Part shown: in pieces, positions 40,171 to 49,775 of the stretch | Layout of the letters: each line of letters begins with the position of its first letter | How positions within the stretch are numbered: position 1 is the stretch's first letter | From: Solirubrobacter phytolaccae | GTDB lineage: Bacteria; Actinomycetota; Thermoleophilia; Solirubrobacterales; Solirubrobacteraceae | Length of the DNA: 64,000 bases | NCBI RefSeq assembly: GCF_027587195.1 | Contig: NZ_JAPDDP010000002.1 | Coordinates: 1-64,000 of the forward strand | Direction: 5' to 3' | Program-made: the position numbers and the translations under genes | The notes under the pieces: model-generated | What the model was told of the DNA's origin: nothing | Database searches by the model: none | Seen by the model: the letters and a program-made list of their open reading frames with translations, nothing else

Positions 40171-40847
40171 TTCGCCAGAAGCTGGGCAGCGGCGACGAGG
40201 GCGAGTTCCGCTCCCGCCAGCTCACCGCGCGCCGCATGCTGCACAACGAGCTCGAAGGTGAAGAGCTCGAGGAGTTCGTCGAGCAGCGCCTGCTCACGAC
40301 GACGCTCGAGAAGGCCGGCAACTGGGCCCGCGGCAACGCGTTCATGCCCGCCACGTTCGGCCTCGCGTGCTGCGCGATCGAGATGATGGCCATGGTCAGC
40401 CCGCGCTACGACGTCGCGCGGTTCGGGTTCGAGGCCTTCCGCGCCTCCCCGCGCCAGGCCGACCTGATGATCATCTCGGGCCGCGTCTCGATCAAGATGG
40501 CCCCGGTCGTCCGCCGCGTGTACGACCAGATGCTCGAGCCCAAGTGGGCGATCGCGATGGGCGCCTGCAGCTCGTCGATGGGCGTCTTCAACAACTACGC
40601 GATCGTGCCGGCCGACAAGTTCCTGCCGGTGGACCTCCACATCCCGGGCTGCCCGCCCCGGCCGGAGGCGCTGATGTACGGCATCCTCAAGCTGCGCAAC
40701 ATGGTCATGGCCAAGCCGGACCTGGGCTGGCGCTCGCGCTACGGCGGCGGCGGCACCGAGGAGTTCGACCCGAAGCAGATCGAGGTCGACCCCAACGAGG
40801 TCAACGTGGCGGCGAACACGCTCGGCCGGGCGGGGACCAGTGCCTGA
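40161..40847 (+). CDS. nuoB: NADH-quinone oxidoreductase subunit B
   Basis: 228 residues, longer than usual (about 160-190) owing to a roughly 40-residue acidic N-terminal extension and a hydrophilic C-terminal tail after [11 protein letters not shown]. All four cluster N2 cysteines are present: the Cys70-Cys71 pair ([11 protein letters not shown]), Cys136 (GACSSSMG) and Cys164 (PGCPPRPE). N2 passes electrons to quinone. It overlaps nuoA by 10 bp and nuoC by 8 bp. Confidence 0.97.
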   Translation: MEVVRQKLGSGDEGEFRSRQLTARRMLHNELEGEELEEFVEQRLLTTTLEKAGNWARGNAFMPATFGLACCAIEMMAMVSPRYDVARFGFEAFRASPRQADLMIISGRVSIKMAPVVRRVYDQMLEPKWAIAMGACSSSMGVFNNYAIVPADKFLPVDLHIPGCPPRPEALMYGILKLRNMVMAKPDLGWRSRYGGGGTEEFDPKQIEVDPNEVNVAANTLGRAGTSA

Positions 40848-41352
40848 CGCGACCGGCCTGGAGCTCATCGCCCAGGAGCTGCGCGAGCGTGACGCGGAGT
40901 CGGTGCTGGACACCGTGTACTTCCGCGAGAAGGCGGCGCTGACCGTCACCGCCGGCTCGATCCGCGAGACGCTCGAGTGGCTGCGCACGAAGGGCTTCAA
41001 CTTCCTGGCGTCCGTGCACGGGGTGGACTACTACCCCGAGGAGCCGCGCCTGGGCGTGCACTACGAACTGCTCGACATGACCGAGGTGGACCGCCTCACG
41101 GTCAAGGTGCGCGTGCCGCTCGAGGCCCCGAACGTCCCGTCCGTCACCGAGGCGTGGCCGACCGCGAACCATCAGGAGCGCGAGGTCTTCGACATGTTCG
41201 GCGTGATCTTCGACGGGCATCCGGACCTGCGCCGGATCCTCATGCCCGAGGACTACGAGGGCTTCCCCCAGCGGCGTGACTTCCCGATGGGCGGCGAGGC
41301 GATCCTCTTCACGCACAACGAGCCGACGAACCCGGGCTGGTGGAAGAAGTGA
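40840..41352 (+). CDS. nuoC: NADH-quinone oxidoreductase subunit C
   Basis: 170 residues from GTG 40840. The 30-kDa-subunit signature is complete: [37 protein letters not shown] (about residues 110-146). It is a hydrophilic arm subunit that contacts NuoD; it is separate from NuoD here, not fused. Overlaps nuoB by 8 bp and nuoD by 4 bp. Confidence 0.97.
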   Translation: MPDATGLELIAQELRERDAESVLDTVYFREKAALTVTAGSIRETLEWLRTKGFNFLASVHGVDYYPEEPRLGVHYELLDMTEVDRLTVKVRVPLEAPNVPSVTEAWPTANHQEREVFDMFGVIFDGHPDLRRILMPEDYEGFPQRRDFPMGGEAILFTHNEPTNPGWWKK

Positions 41353-42623
41353 GCGACGTGACGCAGCGCCCCGGCCAGACGTCGGCCCACCCGGGCCTCA
41401 GCTACCGCGAGCTCGAGGAGTCCTCCTACGACGCCGGGTACCTCGAGCACCCCGAGCACGACGAGCTGCTGACCCTCAACTTCGGTCCGCATCACCCGGC
41501 CACGCACGGCGTGCTCCGGCTGATCACGACGCTCGAGGGTGAGGTCATCCGGGACATCAAGCCGGTCATCGGCTACGTCCACACGGGCATCGAGAAGAAC
41601 TGCGAAGACAAGGCGTACTGGAAGGTCATCCCGCTCGTGGAGCGGATGGACTACCTGTCGTACTACTTCAACGCGATGGCCTACTGCGGCGCCGTCGAGA
41701 CGCTGCTGGACATCGACGTCCCGCCGCGCGCGCAGTACCTGCGCGTCGCGCATCTCGAGCTCAACCGCATCGCCTCGCACCTGCTGTGGCTCGCCACCGG
41801 CGGCCTGGACCTCGGCGCCATGTCGGTGTTCTTCTACGGCTGGCGTGACCGCGACAACATCCTGGACCTGTTCGAGATGTCGTCCGGCCAGCGCATGCAC
41901 CCGCGCTACTTCCAGGTCGGCGGCGTCGCCGAGGACATCCCGTCCGGCTGGGTCAAGAAGGTCAAGAAGTTCACGGCCGAGTTCCCGGCCCGCCTGGACC
42001 AGTACGCGGACCTGATCGACAACAACCAGCTGCTGCTCTCGCGCCTGCGCGGCACGAACATCGTCGACAAAGAGACGCTGCTCCAGCTCGGCGTGACCGG
42101 CCCGCTGCTGCGCGCCGCCGGCAACCCGTGGGACCTGCGCAAGGCGCATCCCTACTCGAGCTACGACCACTTCGACTTCAAGATCCCGATCGGGACGGTC
42201 GGCGACAACTACGACCGCTACCGCATCCGGATGGCGGAGATGCGCGAGTCGCTGAAGATCATCGACCAGGCGCTGGACGGCCTGCCCGAGGGCGACTACA
42301 TCACCAACGACCGCAAGTACGCGCTGCCTCCGCGGCACGAGCTCGCGACGTCGATGGAAGCGCTCATCCACCACTTCAAGCTCGTGACCGAGGGCTTCCG
42401 CGTCCCGCCGGGCGAGGCGTACTACCCGATCGAGTCGCCGCGCGGCGAGCTCGCCTGCTTCGTGCGCTCGGACGGCTCGTCCAAGCCCGCGCGCGTGCAC
42501 ATGCGTGATCCCTCGTTCGTGAACCTGCAGTCGCTGAAGGTCATGACCGAGGGCGAGTACGTGGCGGACATGATCATCGCGCTCGCCATGCTCGACCCGA
42601 TCCTCGGAGGCATTGATCGCTGA
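41349..42623 (+). CDS. nuoD: NADH-quinone oxidoreductase subunit D
   Basis: 424 residues from GTG 41349, chosen because it overlaps the nuoC stop as GTGA (a GTG at 41340 is also in frame). The 49-kDa subunit signature: LNFGPHHPATHGVLRL (quinone-site His in the first 60 residues), YVHTGIEKNCEDK, RMDYLSYYFNAMAY and the C-terminal ESPRGELACFVRSDGS. It is related to the large subunit of NiFe hydrogenases but has lost the metal cysteines. Its stop overlaps the nuoE ATG (TGATG). Confidence 0.97.
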   Translation: MSDVTQRPGQTSAHPGLSYRELEESSYDAGYLEHPEHDELLTLNFGPHHPATHGVLRLITTLEGEVIRDIKPVIGYVHTGIEKNCEDKAYWKVIPLVERMDYLSYYFNAMAYCGAVETLLDIDVPPRAQYLRVAHLELNRIASHLLWLATGGLDLGAMSVFFYGWRDRDNILDLFEMSSGQRMHPRYFQVGGVAEDIPSGWVKKVKKFTAEFPARLDQYADLIDNNQLLLSRLRGTNIVDKETLLQLGVTGPLLRAAGNPWDLRKAHPYSSYDHFDFKIPIGTVGDNYDRYRIRMAEMRESLKIIDQALDGLPEGDYITNDRKYALPPRHELATSMEALIHHFKLVTEGFRVPPGEAYYPIESPRGELACFVRSDGSSKPARVHMRDPSFVNLQSLKVMTEGEYVADMIIALAMLDPILGGIDR

Positions 42624-43252
42624 TGGCCATCGATCCCACGAAGATCAAGCGCTACGACCACGGCTCGCGCGTCCCCGGCTGGGACGAGTCGGCCGATCTG
42701 ACGAAGGACCCGGCGGTCGTCCCCGACCCCGCGACCACCTACGTGCCCGAGCCGGTGCGCGAGGCGATCGAGGTCCTGATGGGCAAATACCCGGACGTCC
42801 GCTCCGCGGCGATCCCGGCGATGAAGATCGTGCAGCGCGAGCACGGCTGGCTGTCGCCGCAGGCGATGGAGCAGGCCGCCTGCGTGCTGCGCCTGACGCC
42901 CGCCTACCTCGTGGCCGTCGCGAGCTTCTACGACATGTTCGAGCTCAAGCCCAAGGGCAAGAACGACGTCTATGTCTGCACCAACATCTCCTGCTCGCTG
43001 CTGGGCGCCGACGGCGTCTACGCGCGGATGAAGGACGAGATGGAGGGTGACCCCGACTTCAACGTGCGCGCCTTCGAGTGCCTCGGCGCGTGCGAGATCG
43101 CGCCGATGGCGTCCGTCAACGGGGTCTATGTGGGCCCGCTGACCGAGGACGACTGCGCGCAGATCCGCGAAGACCTCAAAGAGGGCCGCGAGGTCCTCCC
43201 CGACAAGCAGCTGGCGAAGCGCAAGGCCGCCTCTAAGCACTGGAAGCGATAG
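42623..43252 (+). CDS. nuoE: NADH-quinone oxidoreductase subunit E
   Basis: 209 residues. The 2Fe-2S (N1a) ligands are in CTNISC (C-x4-C) and CLGACE (C-x3-C). An extra 50-residue hydrophilic N-terminus (KIKRYDHGSRVPGWDESADLTKDPAV) precedes the usual core beginning PEPVREAIEVLMGKYPD. It pairs with NuoF in the NADH-dehydrogenase module. The start ATG shares its A with the nuoD stop. Confidence 0.97.
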   Translation: MAIDPTKIKRYDHGSRVPGWDESADLTKDPAVVPDPATTYVPEPVREAIEVLMGKYPDVRSAAIPAMKIVQREHGWLSPQAMEQAACVLRLTPAYLVAVASFYDMFELKPKGKNDVYVCTNISCSLLGADGVYARMKDEMEGDPDFNVRAFECLGACEIAPMASVNGVYVGPLTEDDCAQIREDLKEGREVLPDKQLAKRKAASKHWKR

Positions 43253-43254
43253 AG

Positions 43255-44607
43255 ATGCTCGCGAACATCGACACGATTCTCTTCAAGGACATCGACGAGC
43301 CCGGCCTCAACACGCGTGAGGTCTATGAGCGGCGCGGCGGCTACGAGATGCTGCGCAAGGCGCTCAAGATGGAGCCCGGCGAGGTTCTCGACGAGATGCT
43401 CGCGTCGGGCGTCCGCGGTCGCGGCGGTGCCGGCTTCGCGATGGGCCGCAAGATGTCCTTCATCCCCAAGGGGACGATGGACAAGTACCTCGTCTGCAAC
43501 GCGGACGAGTCCGAGCCCGGGACCTTCAAGGACCGCGAGCTGATGCAGAAGAACCCGCATCTGCTCATCGAGGGCATCATCATCGGCGCCTACTGCATCG
43601 GCGCCACGCGGTCGTTCATCTTCATCCGCGGCGAGTACGACTACGTCGCCGACATCCTCGACGCGGCGGTCGCCGAAGCCCGCGCGGCCGGCTACCTGGG
43701 TGAGAACATCCTCGGGTCCGACCACACGATCGACCTGGTCGTGCACCGCGGCGCCGGCGCCTACATCTGCGGGGAGGAGACCGCGCTGCTCGACTCGCTC
43801 GAGGGCAAGCGCGGCAACCCGCGCCTGAAGCCGCCGTTCCCGGCCGTCCAGGGTCTCTACCAGGGCCCGACGCTGATCAACAACGTCGAGTCGTTGATGA
43901 ACGTCCCGGTGATCCTGAACATGGGCGGCGCCGAGTTCGCCAAGATCGGCACCGAGACCTCCACGGGCACGAAGCTCGTCTCGATCTCCGGCCAGGTCAA
44001 GTACCCGGGCAACTACGAGATCGTCCTCGGCACCAAGACGCGCGACATCCTCTTCGACCTCGCCGGCGGCCCGCTCGACGGACGCACCTTCAAGGCGTGG
44101 TTCCCGGGCGGCTCGTCCTCCCCGGTGATGCCGCTCACCGAAGAGGTGCTGGAGATGCCGTACGACTTCGACTCGATCGCGAAGGCCGGCTCGATGCTCG
44201 GCTCCGGCGCGATCATCGTCTTCGACGACTCCACCTCGATCGTCGACGTCTGTTACAAGACCGCGCACTTCTACCGCCACGAGTCGTGCGGCAAGTGCTC
44301 GCCCTGTCGCGAGGGCTGCAACTGGACCGAGAAGATGCTCGTCCGGATCAAGAACGGCGACGCGACCCCGATGGACCTGGACATCATCGAGTCCGTCTGC
44401 AGCCAGATCATGGGCAACTGCCTGTGCGTGCTCGGCGACGCGATGGCGATGCCGGTGTCCTCGATGATCAAGCACTTCCGGCCGGAGTTCGAGGCCTACA
44501 TCGAGGCCAAGCGCGAAGAGGCCGGCTTCGGCGTCTCCATCCCGCAGGTCAACCGCGGCGCGCACGCCGGCCCGGGCCCGCTCCTCTCCCCCGCACAGGC
44601 TGCCTAA
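43255..44607 (+). CDS. nuoF: NADH-quinone oxidoreductase subunit F
   Basis: 450 residues. It binds NADH and FMN (GVRGRGGAGFAMGRKMSF, about residues 50-68; CNADESEPGTFKDRELM) and the 4Fe-4S cluster N3 (CGKCSPCREGCNW, about 345-357, plus a fourth Cys near GNCLCVLGD). Electrons enter the complex here. It lies 2 bp after nuoE and 6 bp before nuoG. Confidence 0.98.
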   Translation: MLANIDTILFKDIDEPGLNTREVYERRGGYEMLRKALKMEPGEVLDEMLASGVRGRGGAGFAMGRKMSFIPKGTMDKYLVCNADESEPGTFKDRELMQKNPHLLIEGIIIGAYCIGATRSFIFIRGEYDYVADILDAAVAEARAAGYLGENILGSDHTIDLVVHRGAGAYICGEETALLDSLEGKRGNPRLKPPFPAVQGLYQGPTLINNVESLMNVPVILNMGGAEFAKIGTETSTGTKLVSISGQVKYPGNYEIVLGTKTRDILFDLAGGPLDGRTFKAWFPGGSSSPVMPLTEEVLEMPYDFDSIAKAGSMLGSGAIIVFDDSTSIVDVCYKTAHFYRHESCGKCSPCREGCNWTEKMLVRIKNGDATPMDLDIIESVCSQIMGNCLCVLGDAMAMPVSSMIKHFRPEFEAYIEAKREEAGFGVSIPQVNRGAHAGPGPLLSPAQAA

Positions 44608-44613
44608 CCAGAA

Positions 44614-47214
44614 ATGCCGCGCCCAGTCGTCAAAGAGATCACCTTCACGCTCGACGGTCGTGAGGTCACGGCGCCCGAGGGCATGATCCTCGTCGACGCC
44701 GCCAACCAGTTCGGCGACGTCGAGATCCCCGTCTTCTGCTACGAGCCCAAGCTCGGCCAGCCCGTCGGCGCCTGCCGCATGTGCCTGGTGGAGATCGAGG
44801 GCATCCCGAAGCTCCAGACCGGCTGCTCGACGCCCGTGCGCGACGGCATGGTCGTCAACACGCAGACGCAGCGCGTGCACGAGGCGCAGCGCGCGGTGGT
44901 CGAGTTCCTGCTCATCAACCACCCGCTGGACTGCCCGGTCTGCGACAAGGGCGGCGAGTGCCCGCTGCAGGACATCACCTACGGGTGGGGTCCCGGGACG
45001 AGCCGCTTCATCGAGCCCAAGCGCCACTTCAAGAAGCCGCTCGAGCTCTCGCCGCTGATCGCGATCGACCGCGAGCGCTGCATCCTCTGCTACCGCTGCG
45101 TGCGCTACTCGCAGGAGGTCAGCGAGGACTACCAGCTCGTCCTCCAGCAGCGCGGCGCCGACTCCTACGTCTCCACGTTCGACGGCCACCCGTACGTCGC
45201 GCCGTTCTCGGGCAACATCATCGAGCTGTGCCCGGTGGGCGCGCTGACGTCCCGCGCGTACCGCTTCCGCGCGCGTCCGTGGGACATCGAGGGCGCCGGC
45301 ACGATCTGCGCGGGCTGCCCCGCCCAGTGCAACGTCGAGCTCACCGTCCGCGACGAGCGCGTCCTGCGTGTCCTCGCCCGCGACAACGAGAACGTCGACG
45401 ACGGCTGGCTGTGCGACAAGGGTCGCTTCGCCTACCAGGCGGTGCACTCGGACGAGCGCATCACCACGCCGCTCGTGCGCGAGGGTGACGAGCTGGTCCC
45501 CGCGAGCTGGGACAAGGCGATCGAGGTCGCCGGTGCCGCGCTCGAGAAGGCCGGCGCCAAGGCCGCGGCCATCGCGGGTGGCACGACCACCAACGAAGAG
45601 GCGTTCCTGCTGCAGGACCTGTTCCGCGGCAAGCTCGGCTCGAGCCACCTCGCCACCCGTGCGGGCGGCGAGCAGCCCCTGGACGTCGTGCGCGCGCTCG
45701 CCGACCCGAAGCTGCAGGCCACGGTCCCGGACCTCGAGTTCGCCCACACCGTCCTGCTCGTGGACTGCGACCCGATCGACGAGGTGCCGGTCTGGGACCT
45801 GCGCATCCGCAAGGGTGTGCGCCGTCACGGCACCAAGGTCGTCGTCGCGTCCGCGCGCCCGACCGCGCTCGATCCCAGCGCCGCCGCCACGCTGCGCTTC
45901 GCGCCGGGCGGCGCCGAGGCCTTCCTGGTCGCGCTCGACGCCGCGCTGAGCGGCGACACGGGCAACCTGGGCGGCGCCGCGTCCGCGGCCGGCTCGAACG
46001 CCACCGCGGTCTCCGAGTTCGCCGACGCGCTGCGCGCGGCCGGCGAGGAAGTCGTGATCGTCTACGGCGAGCGCGCGCTGCGTGGCTCCGCCGGGCGCGC
46101 GATCCTCAACATCGCCTCCCGCCTGAACCTGGCGAGCATCGCCAACGCCGGCATCCTCGAGCTGCCCGCCTCGCCGAACGGCCGCGGCCTGCGCGAGGCC
46201 GGCTTCGCCGCCGGTCACGGCCCAGGGTTCGCGTCCGTCGCCACCCCCGGCCACGGTGGCGAGGAGATCGCCGCCGGGCTCGCGAGCGGCGACCTGCAGA
46301 CGGTCTGGCTGCACCACGTCGACCCGCTGCGCAACTACCCGAACCGTCCCGCGTGGGAGAAGGCGCTCGCCGGCGCGCAGACCGTGATCGCGGTCGAGTC
46401 GCAGCTGACGGACACCGTCGCGCAGTTCGCCGACGTCGTCTTCCCCGCCGAGGCCTACCCCGAGAAGGACGGCACGCTCACGCATCCGGACGGCCGCGTG
46501 CAGCGTCTGCGCCAGGCCGTCGGCCACCCGCGCGGCGCCGGCAACACGCCCGGCTCCGGCGTGCGCCCGCTCTGGCAGGTCATCTCGGACGTCGCCCGCG
46601 CGGTCGGCTTCGACGAGGGCGCCGCCCTGGCCGGCTCGCAGGTCTCGCAGCGCCTGTTCGAGGCCGTGCCGTTCTACACCGGCCTGACGCTCGACGCGAT
46701 CGGTGGCCGCGGCCTGCGCTGGCAGGACGAGGCCACGTTCGATGTCCCGGCCTCCGAGCCCGGGGCGCTGGATGTCCCGTCCGGCCTGCCCGCCAAGAGC
46801 GAGGCGGAGCTGCGGCTCGGCACCTTCCGCCCGCTGTGGGCGGCCAAGGAGGTCGACATCGCGCCGGCGCTGCAGTTCATCCGCGCCAAGCAGGTCGTCG
46901 AGCTCTCGCCCGCCGACGCGGACGCCCGCGGCATCCGCGAAGGCGATCGCGCCGAGGTCGGCAACGGCACGCGCATCCCGGCGACCGTGCGCATCCGCGC
47001 CGCGATCCCCGCCGGCAGCGTCTTCCTCGCCGAGGGCATCGCCGAGCACAACTCGAACGTCCTGACGCACGGCATCGTCGAGGTGCGCCGGGTCGGCCCG
47101 GGCTCCACCGAGCCGTCGTCGCTTCCGATCCAGTCGCAGCCCGCCGTCGAGGGCCTGGCCGAGATGCCGCCCTCCGCAGGCCTGCCGATCCCGCCCCGGG
47201 AAGTGGCCGAATGA
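44614..47214 (+). CDS. nuoG: NADH-quinone oxidoreductase subunit G
   Basis: 866 residues. N-terminal 2Fe-2S site: CYEPKLGQPVGACRMC with a later GCSTP. Cys/His 4Fe-4S: HPLDCPVCDKGGECPLQD. Another 4Fe-4S: CILCYRC. A molybdopterin-oxidoreductase-like domain begins with C-x2-C-x3-C (CAGCPAQC) and a fourth Cys in DDGWLCDKG, which is the off-path N7 cluster found in only part of the family. The rest (about 250-866) is the inactive molybdopterin-type fold, ending in a short Pro-rich tail. The stop overlaps a 28-codon open frame that spans the gap to nuoH. Confidence 0.97.
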   Translation: MPRPVVKEITFTLDGREVTAPEGMILVDAANQFGDVEIPVFCYEPKLGQPVGACRMCLVEIEGIPKLQTGCSTPVRDGMVVNTQTQRVHEAQRAVVEFLLINHPLDCPVCDKGGECPLQDITYGWGPGTSRFIEPKRHFKKPLELSPLIAIDRERCILCYRCVRYSQEVSEDYQLVLQQRGADSYVSTFDGHPYVAPFSGNIIELCPVGALTSRAYRFRARPWDIEGAGTICAGCPAQCNVELTVRDERVLRVLARDNENVDDGWLCDKGRFAYQAVHSDERITTPLVREGDELVPASWDKAIEVAGAALEKAGAKAAAIAGGTTTNEEAFLLQDLFRGKLGSSHLATRAGGEQPLDVVRALADPKLQATVPDLEFAHTVLLVDCDPIDEVPVWDLRIRKGVRRHGTKVVVASARPTALDPSAAATLRFAPGGAEAFLVALDAALSGDTGNLGGAASAAGSNATAVSEFADALRAAGEEVVIVYGERALRGSAGRAILNIASRLNLASIANAGILELPASPNGRGLREAGFAAGHGPGFASVATPGHGGEEIAAGLASGDLQTVWLHHVDPLRNYPNRPAWEKALAGAQTVIAVESQLTDTVAQFADVVFPAEAYPEKDGTLTHPDGRVQRLRQAVGHPRGAGNTPGSGVRPLWQVISDVARAVGFDEGAALAGSQVSQRLFEAVPFYTGLTLDAIGGRGLRWQDEATFDVPASEPGALDVPSGLPAKSEAELRLGTFRPLWAAKEVDIAPALQFIRAKQVVELSPADADARGIREGDRAEVGNGTRIPATVRIRAAIPAGSVFLAEGIAEHNSNVLTHGIVEVRRVGPGSTEPSSLPIQSQPAVEGLAEMPPSAGLPIPPREVAE

Positions 47215-47297
47215 CTCGCGCTGCGCGCTCGCATTCGGTGACGGGAACTCGCCTGGCGGCTCGCTCCCGCCGCGTCCTCGAAGGGATTTCTCGCTAG
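47211..47297 (+). CDS. Possible 28-residue basic peptide bridging nuoG and nuoH
   Basis: An open frame of 29 codons starts at an ATG overlapping the nuoG stop (ATGA) and ends with a TAG immediately before the nuoH ATG (47298). The peptide begins MTRAARSHSVTG and is rich in Arg, Ala and Ser. Elsewhere in the operon junctions are overlaps or a few bases. It may serve to carry ribosomes from nuoG to nuoH (GAAGGGA for nuoH lies inside it) or encode a real micropeptide. There is no homology evidence. Confidence 0.35.
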   Translation: MTRAARSHSVTGTRLAARSRRVLEGISR

Positions 47298-48323
47298 ATG
47301 CCCGTCTTCGGTGAAATCGGCTACTACGAGCCGTGGTGGATGCAGCTGGCCAAGGCTGTAGCCATCTTCCTCGTCGTCTTCAACATGGTGCCGCTGGCGC
47401 TGCTGGCCGACCGCAAGCTGCTCGGCCGCTTCCAGAACCGCTACGGCCCGACGCGCGTCGGGCCCTTCGGCGCGCTGCAGGCCGTGGCCGACATCGGCAA
47501 GCTGCTGTTCAAGCAGCAGTTCGTGCCGCAGGACTCGCGCAAGTGGCTGTTCATCGTCGCCCCGGTGATCTCGATGGTCACCGCGGCCGCCACGCTCGCG
47601 ATCATCCCGTTCTCGGACACCGTCGACATCTTCGGCACCAAGACGGGCCTGTACGGCGTCGATCCCTCGATCGGCATCCTCTTCGCCTTCGCCTTCGGCG
47701 GCATCGCCTTCTACGGCCTGATGCTCGGCGGCTGGTCGTCGAACTCGAAGTACTCGTTCCTCGGCTCGATGCGCTCCGCCGCCCAGCTGATCTCCTACGA
47801 GATCGCCCAGGGCCTCTCGATCATCGGCGTGATCATGATGGTCGGCTCCCTGTCGCTCGTGGACATCGTCCAGTGGCAGGAGGAGCACTTCTGGCTCTTC
47901 GGCCCGCAGTTCGTCGGCTGGCTCATCTTCCTGGTCGCCGGCTTCGCCGAGACCAACCGCCCGCCGTTCGACCTCCCCGAGGCCGAGGCCGAGCTCGTCG
48001 GTGGCTACTTCACCGAGTACGGCGGCGGCCGCTTCGCCGCCTTCTTCGCCGCCGAGTACCTGAACATGGTCGTCGTCTCGCTGCTGTTCACGACGATCTT
48101 CTGGGGCGGCTGGGACGTGCCGCTCTGGGATCAGCCCAATTGGATCGAGCCGATCGTCGTGCTCCTGAAGATGTGGGTCTTCATCTTCTTCTTCATCTGG
48201 GTCCGCGCGACGCTCCCGCGTCTGCGCTACGACCAGCTGATGTCGTTCGGCTGGAAGATCCTGCTGCCGCTGGCGACGCTCAATGCCCTTGTCACTGCAG
48301 TCCTCGTGGTGGTGCTCGACTGA
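47298..48323 (+). CDS. nuoH: NADH-quinone oxidoreductase subunit H
   Basis: 341 residues, about eight to nine membrane segments. Conserved loops: GRFQNRYGPTRVGPFGALQAVADIGKLLFKQQF near the N-terminus and ETNRPPFDLPEAEAELVGGYFTEYGG (about 218-243), which line the quinone chamber with NuoB and NuoD. The ATG directly follows the TAG of a 28-codon frame. Its stop shares a base with the nuoI ATG. Confidence 0.97.
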   Translation: MPVFGEIGYYEPWWMQLAKAVAIFLVVFNMVPLALLADRKLLGRFQNRYGPTRVGPFGALQAVADIGKLLFKQQFVPQDSRKWLFIVAPVISMVTAAATLAIIPFSDTVDIFGTKTGLYGVDPSIGILFAFAFGGIAFYGLMLGGWSSNSKYSFLGSMRSAAQLISYEIAQGLSIIGVIMMVGSLSLVDIVQWQEEHFWLFGPQFVGWLIFLVAGFAETNRPPFDLPEAEAELVGGYFTEYGGGRFAAFFAAEYLNMVVVSLLFTTIFWGGWDVPLWDQPNWIEPIVVLLKMWVFIFFFIWVRATLPRLRYDQLMSFGWKILLPLATLNALVTAVLVVVLD

Positions 48324-48853
48324 TGCCTTATGACCCCGGTGACGACGTCATCGTCATCCACCAGCCCCGTGAGGGTGCTGCGTCCGGGACGTTCCGCGCC
48401 TTCGCCGCGACGCTGAAGGGTCTCAAGACGACCTTCGCGCGCGTGCCCGAAGGAACGATCACGATCAACTACCCCGAGGAGAAGACGCCGGTCTACCCGC
48501 GCTTCCGGGGCCGGCACAAGCTGCACCGGTTCGAGGACACAGGCCTCGAGAAGTGCGTCGGCTGCTCGCTGTGCGCCGCGGCCTGCCCCGCGGACTGCAT
48601 CCGCGTGGTGGCCAACGAGAACACGCCGGACAACCGCGTCAGCGCCGGTGAGCGCTACGCGGCCGTGTACGAGATCAACCTGTCGCGCTGCATCTTCTGC
48701 GGCTACTGCGAGATCGCCTGCCCGTTCGACGCGATCACGCTCGGCCACGACTACGAGATGGCGGACTACAACCGGTCCGACCTGATCTTCACCAAGGAGA
48801 TGCTGCTCGCCGAACCGCTCGAGCGCACTCCGTTGCGCACGGCTGATGAGTAG
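48323..48853 (+). CDS. nuoI: NADH-quinone oxidoreductase subunit I
   Basis: 176 residues. Two 4Fe-4S motifs for clusters N6a and N6b: CVGCSLCAAACP (about 75-86) and CIFCGYCEIACP (about 119-130). An N-terminal helical lead (residues 20-60) docks onto the membrane arm. The start ATG shares its A with the nuoH stop (TGATG). Two bp separate it from nuoJ. Confidence 0.97.
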   Translation: MPYDPGDDVIVIHQPREGAASGTFRAFAATLKGLKTTFARVPEGTITINYPEEKTPVYPRFRGRHKLHRFEDTGLEKCVGCSLCAAACPADCIRVVANENTPDNRVSAGERYAAVYEINLSRCIFCGYCEIACPFDAITLGHDYEMADYNRSDLIFTKEMLLAEPLERTPLRTADE

Positions 48854-48855
48854 CG

Positions 48856-49476
48856 ATGGCTGAGGTCTTCTTCTTCCTGGCCGCGATCGGCGCCATCGGT
48901 GGCGCCGCCGGCACGGTGATGCTGCGCGACGCCTTCTACAGCGTCCTCGCGCTCGTCACCCACCTGATCTTCCTGGCGATGCTGTTCCTGCTGCTGCGCG
49001 CGGAGTTCGTCGCGGCTGCGCAGGTCATCGTCTACGCGGGCGCCGTGATGGTGCTCTACGTCTTCGTCGTCGGTTATGTCGGCGGCTTGGAGGCCGGTCT
49101 TGCAGGCCGGTCGGGCCCCGCGCTGCGGGTCATCTCGGTGCTGTTCGCGCTCGTGCTGTTCGTCGAGCTCGCGATCGCGCTGATCGGCACCGGCCTCGAG
49201 GCGCTGGACTCCGAGGGCGCGCCGTACGTGCCGGGCTTCGGCGAGCCGAGCCGCATCGGCGAGCTCTTCCTCACTGACTACCTGGTCGCCTTCGAGGTCG
49301 CTTCGCTGCTGCTGCTGGTCGCGGCCGTCGGCGCCGTCATCCTCGCCCGCCGCCGCACCGGCCTCGCCGATCCGCGCGAGGTCTCCGTGACCGAGTTCAT
49401 GAAGCGCGACGAGGTCACCAAGGGCGAAGGCGAGACCGGCACGATGATCGAAGCCGGCGGACCCCGGGACATCTAA
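48856..49476 (+). CDS. nuoJ: NADH-quinone oxidoreductase subunit J
   Basis: 206 residues, five membrane segments. Typical ND6-type sequence: MLRDAFYSVLALVTHLIFLAMLFLLL and QVIVYAGAVMVLYVFVVGYVGG, the latter carrying the pi-bulge helix of segment 3. A hydrophilic C-terminal tail follows residue 170. Its stop shares a base with the nuoK ATG (TAATG). Confidence 0.95.
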   Translation: MAEVFFFLAAIGAIGGAAGTVMLRDAFYSVLALVTHLIFLAMLFLLLRAEFVAAAQVIVYAGAVMVLYVFVVGYVGGLEAGLAGRSGPALRVISVLFALVLFVELAIALIGTGLEALDSEGAPYVPGFGEPSRIGELFLTDYLVAFEVASLLLLVAAVGAVILARRRTGLADPREVSVTEFMKRDEVTKGEGETGTMIEAGGPRDI

Positions 49477-49775
49477 TGGATCTGATCTGGTACCTGATCG
49501 TCTCCGCGCTGATCTTCTGCATCGGCGCCGGCGGCGTCCTGACACGCCGCAATCCGCTCGTCGTGCTGCTGTGCCTCGAGCTGATGCTCAACGCGGCGAA
49601 CCTGGCGCTGGTCGCGTTCGCGCGCGCGCATGGGGACATGGGCGGGCAGATCTTCGCGCTGATGGTGATGGTCGTCGCGGCCTGCGAGGTCGCGGTCGGC
49701 CTCGGCCTCGTCGTCGCCATCTACCGGCGCCGCCTGCCGATCGACGTGGATGAGCTGCGGGAGCTTCAAGGATGA
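49476..49775 (+). CDS. nuoK: NADH-quinone oxidoreductase subunit K
   Basis: 99 residues, three membrane segments. Conserved glutamates for proton transfer: LLCLELMLNAANL (about 31-43) and VAACEVAVGLGLVVAIYRRR (about 66-85). Normal length. ATGA overlap with nuoL. Confidence 0.96.
   Translation: MDLIWYLIVSALIFCIGAGGVLTRRNPLVVLLCLELMLNAANLALVAFARAHGDMGGQIFALMVMVVAACEVAVGLGLVVAIYRRRLPIDVDELRELQG

Noticed and set aside
40161-40290. NuoB N-terminal extension as a mis-called start
   Set aside because: The ATG at 40161 has the usual overlap with nuoA, and the extension is acidic and helical. No closer start gives a comparable coupling, so the longer form is kept.
43126-47070. Very long minus-strand open frame (over 1,300 codons) across nuoE-nuoG
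   Set aside because: It is the antisense shadow of three unmistakable complex I genes. High GC at third positions removes stop codons from the opposite strand; the composition (Arg/Ala/Asp/Val repeats without domains) is not protein-like.
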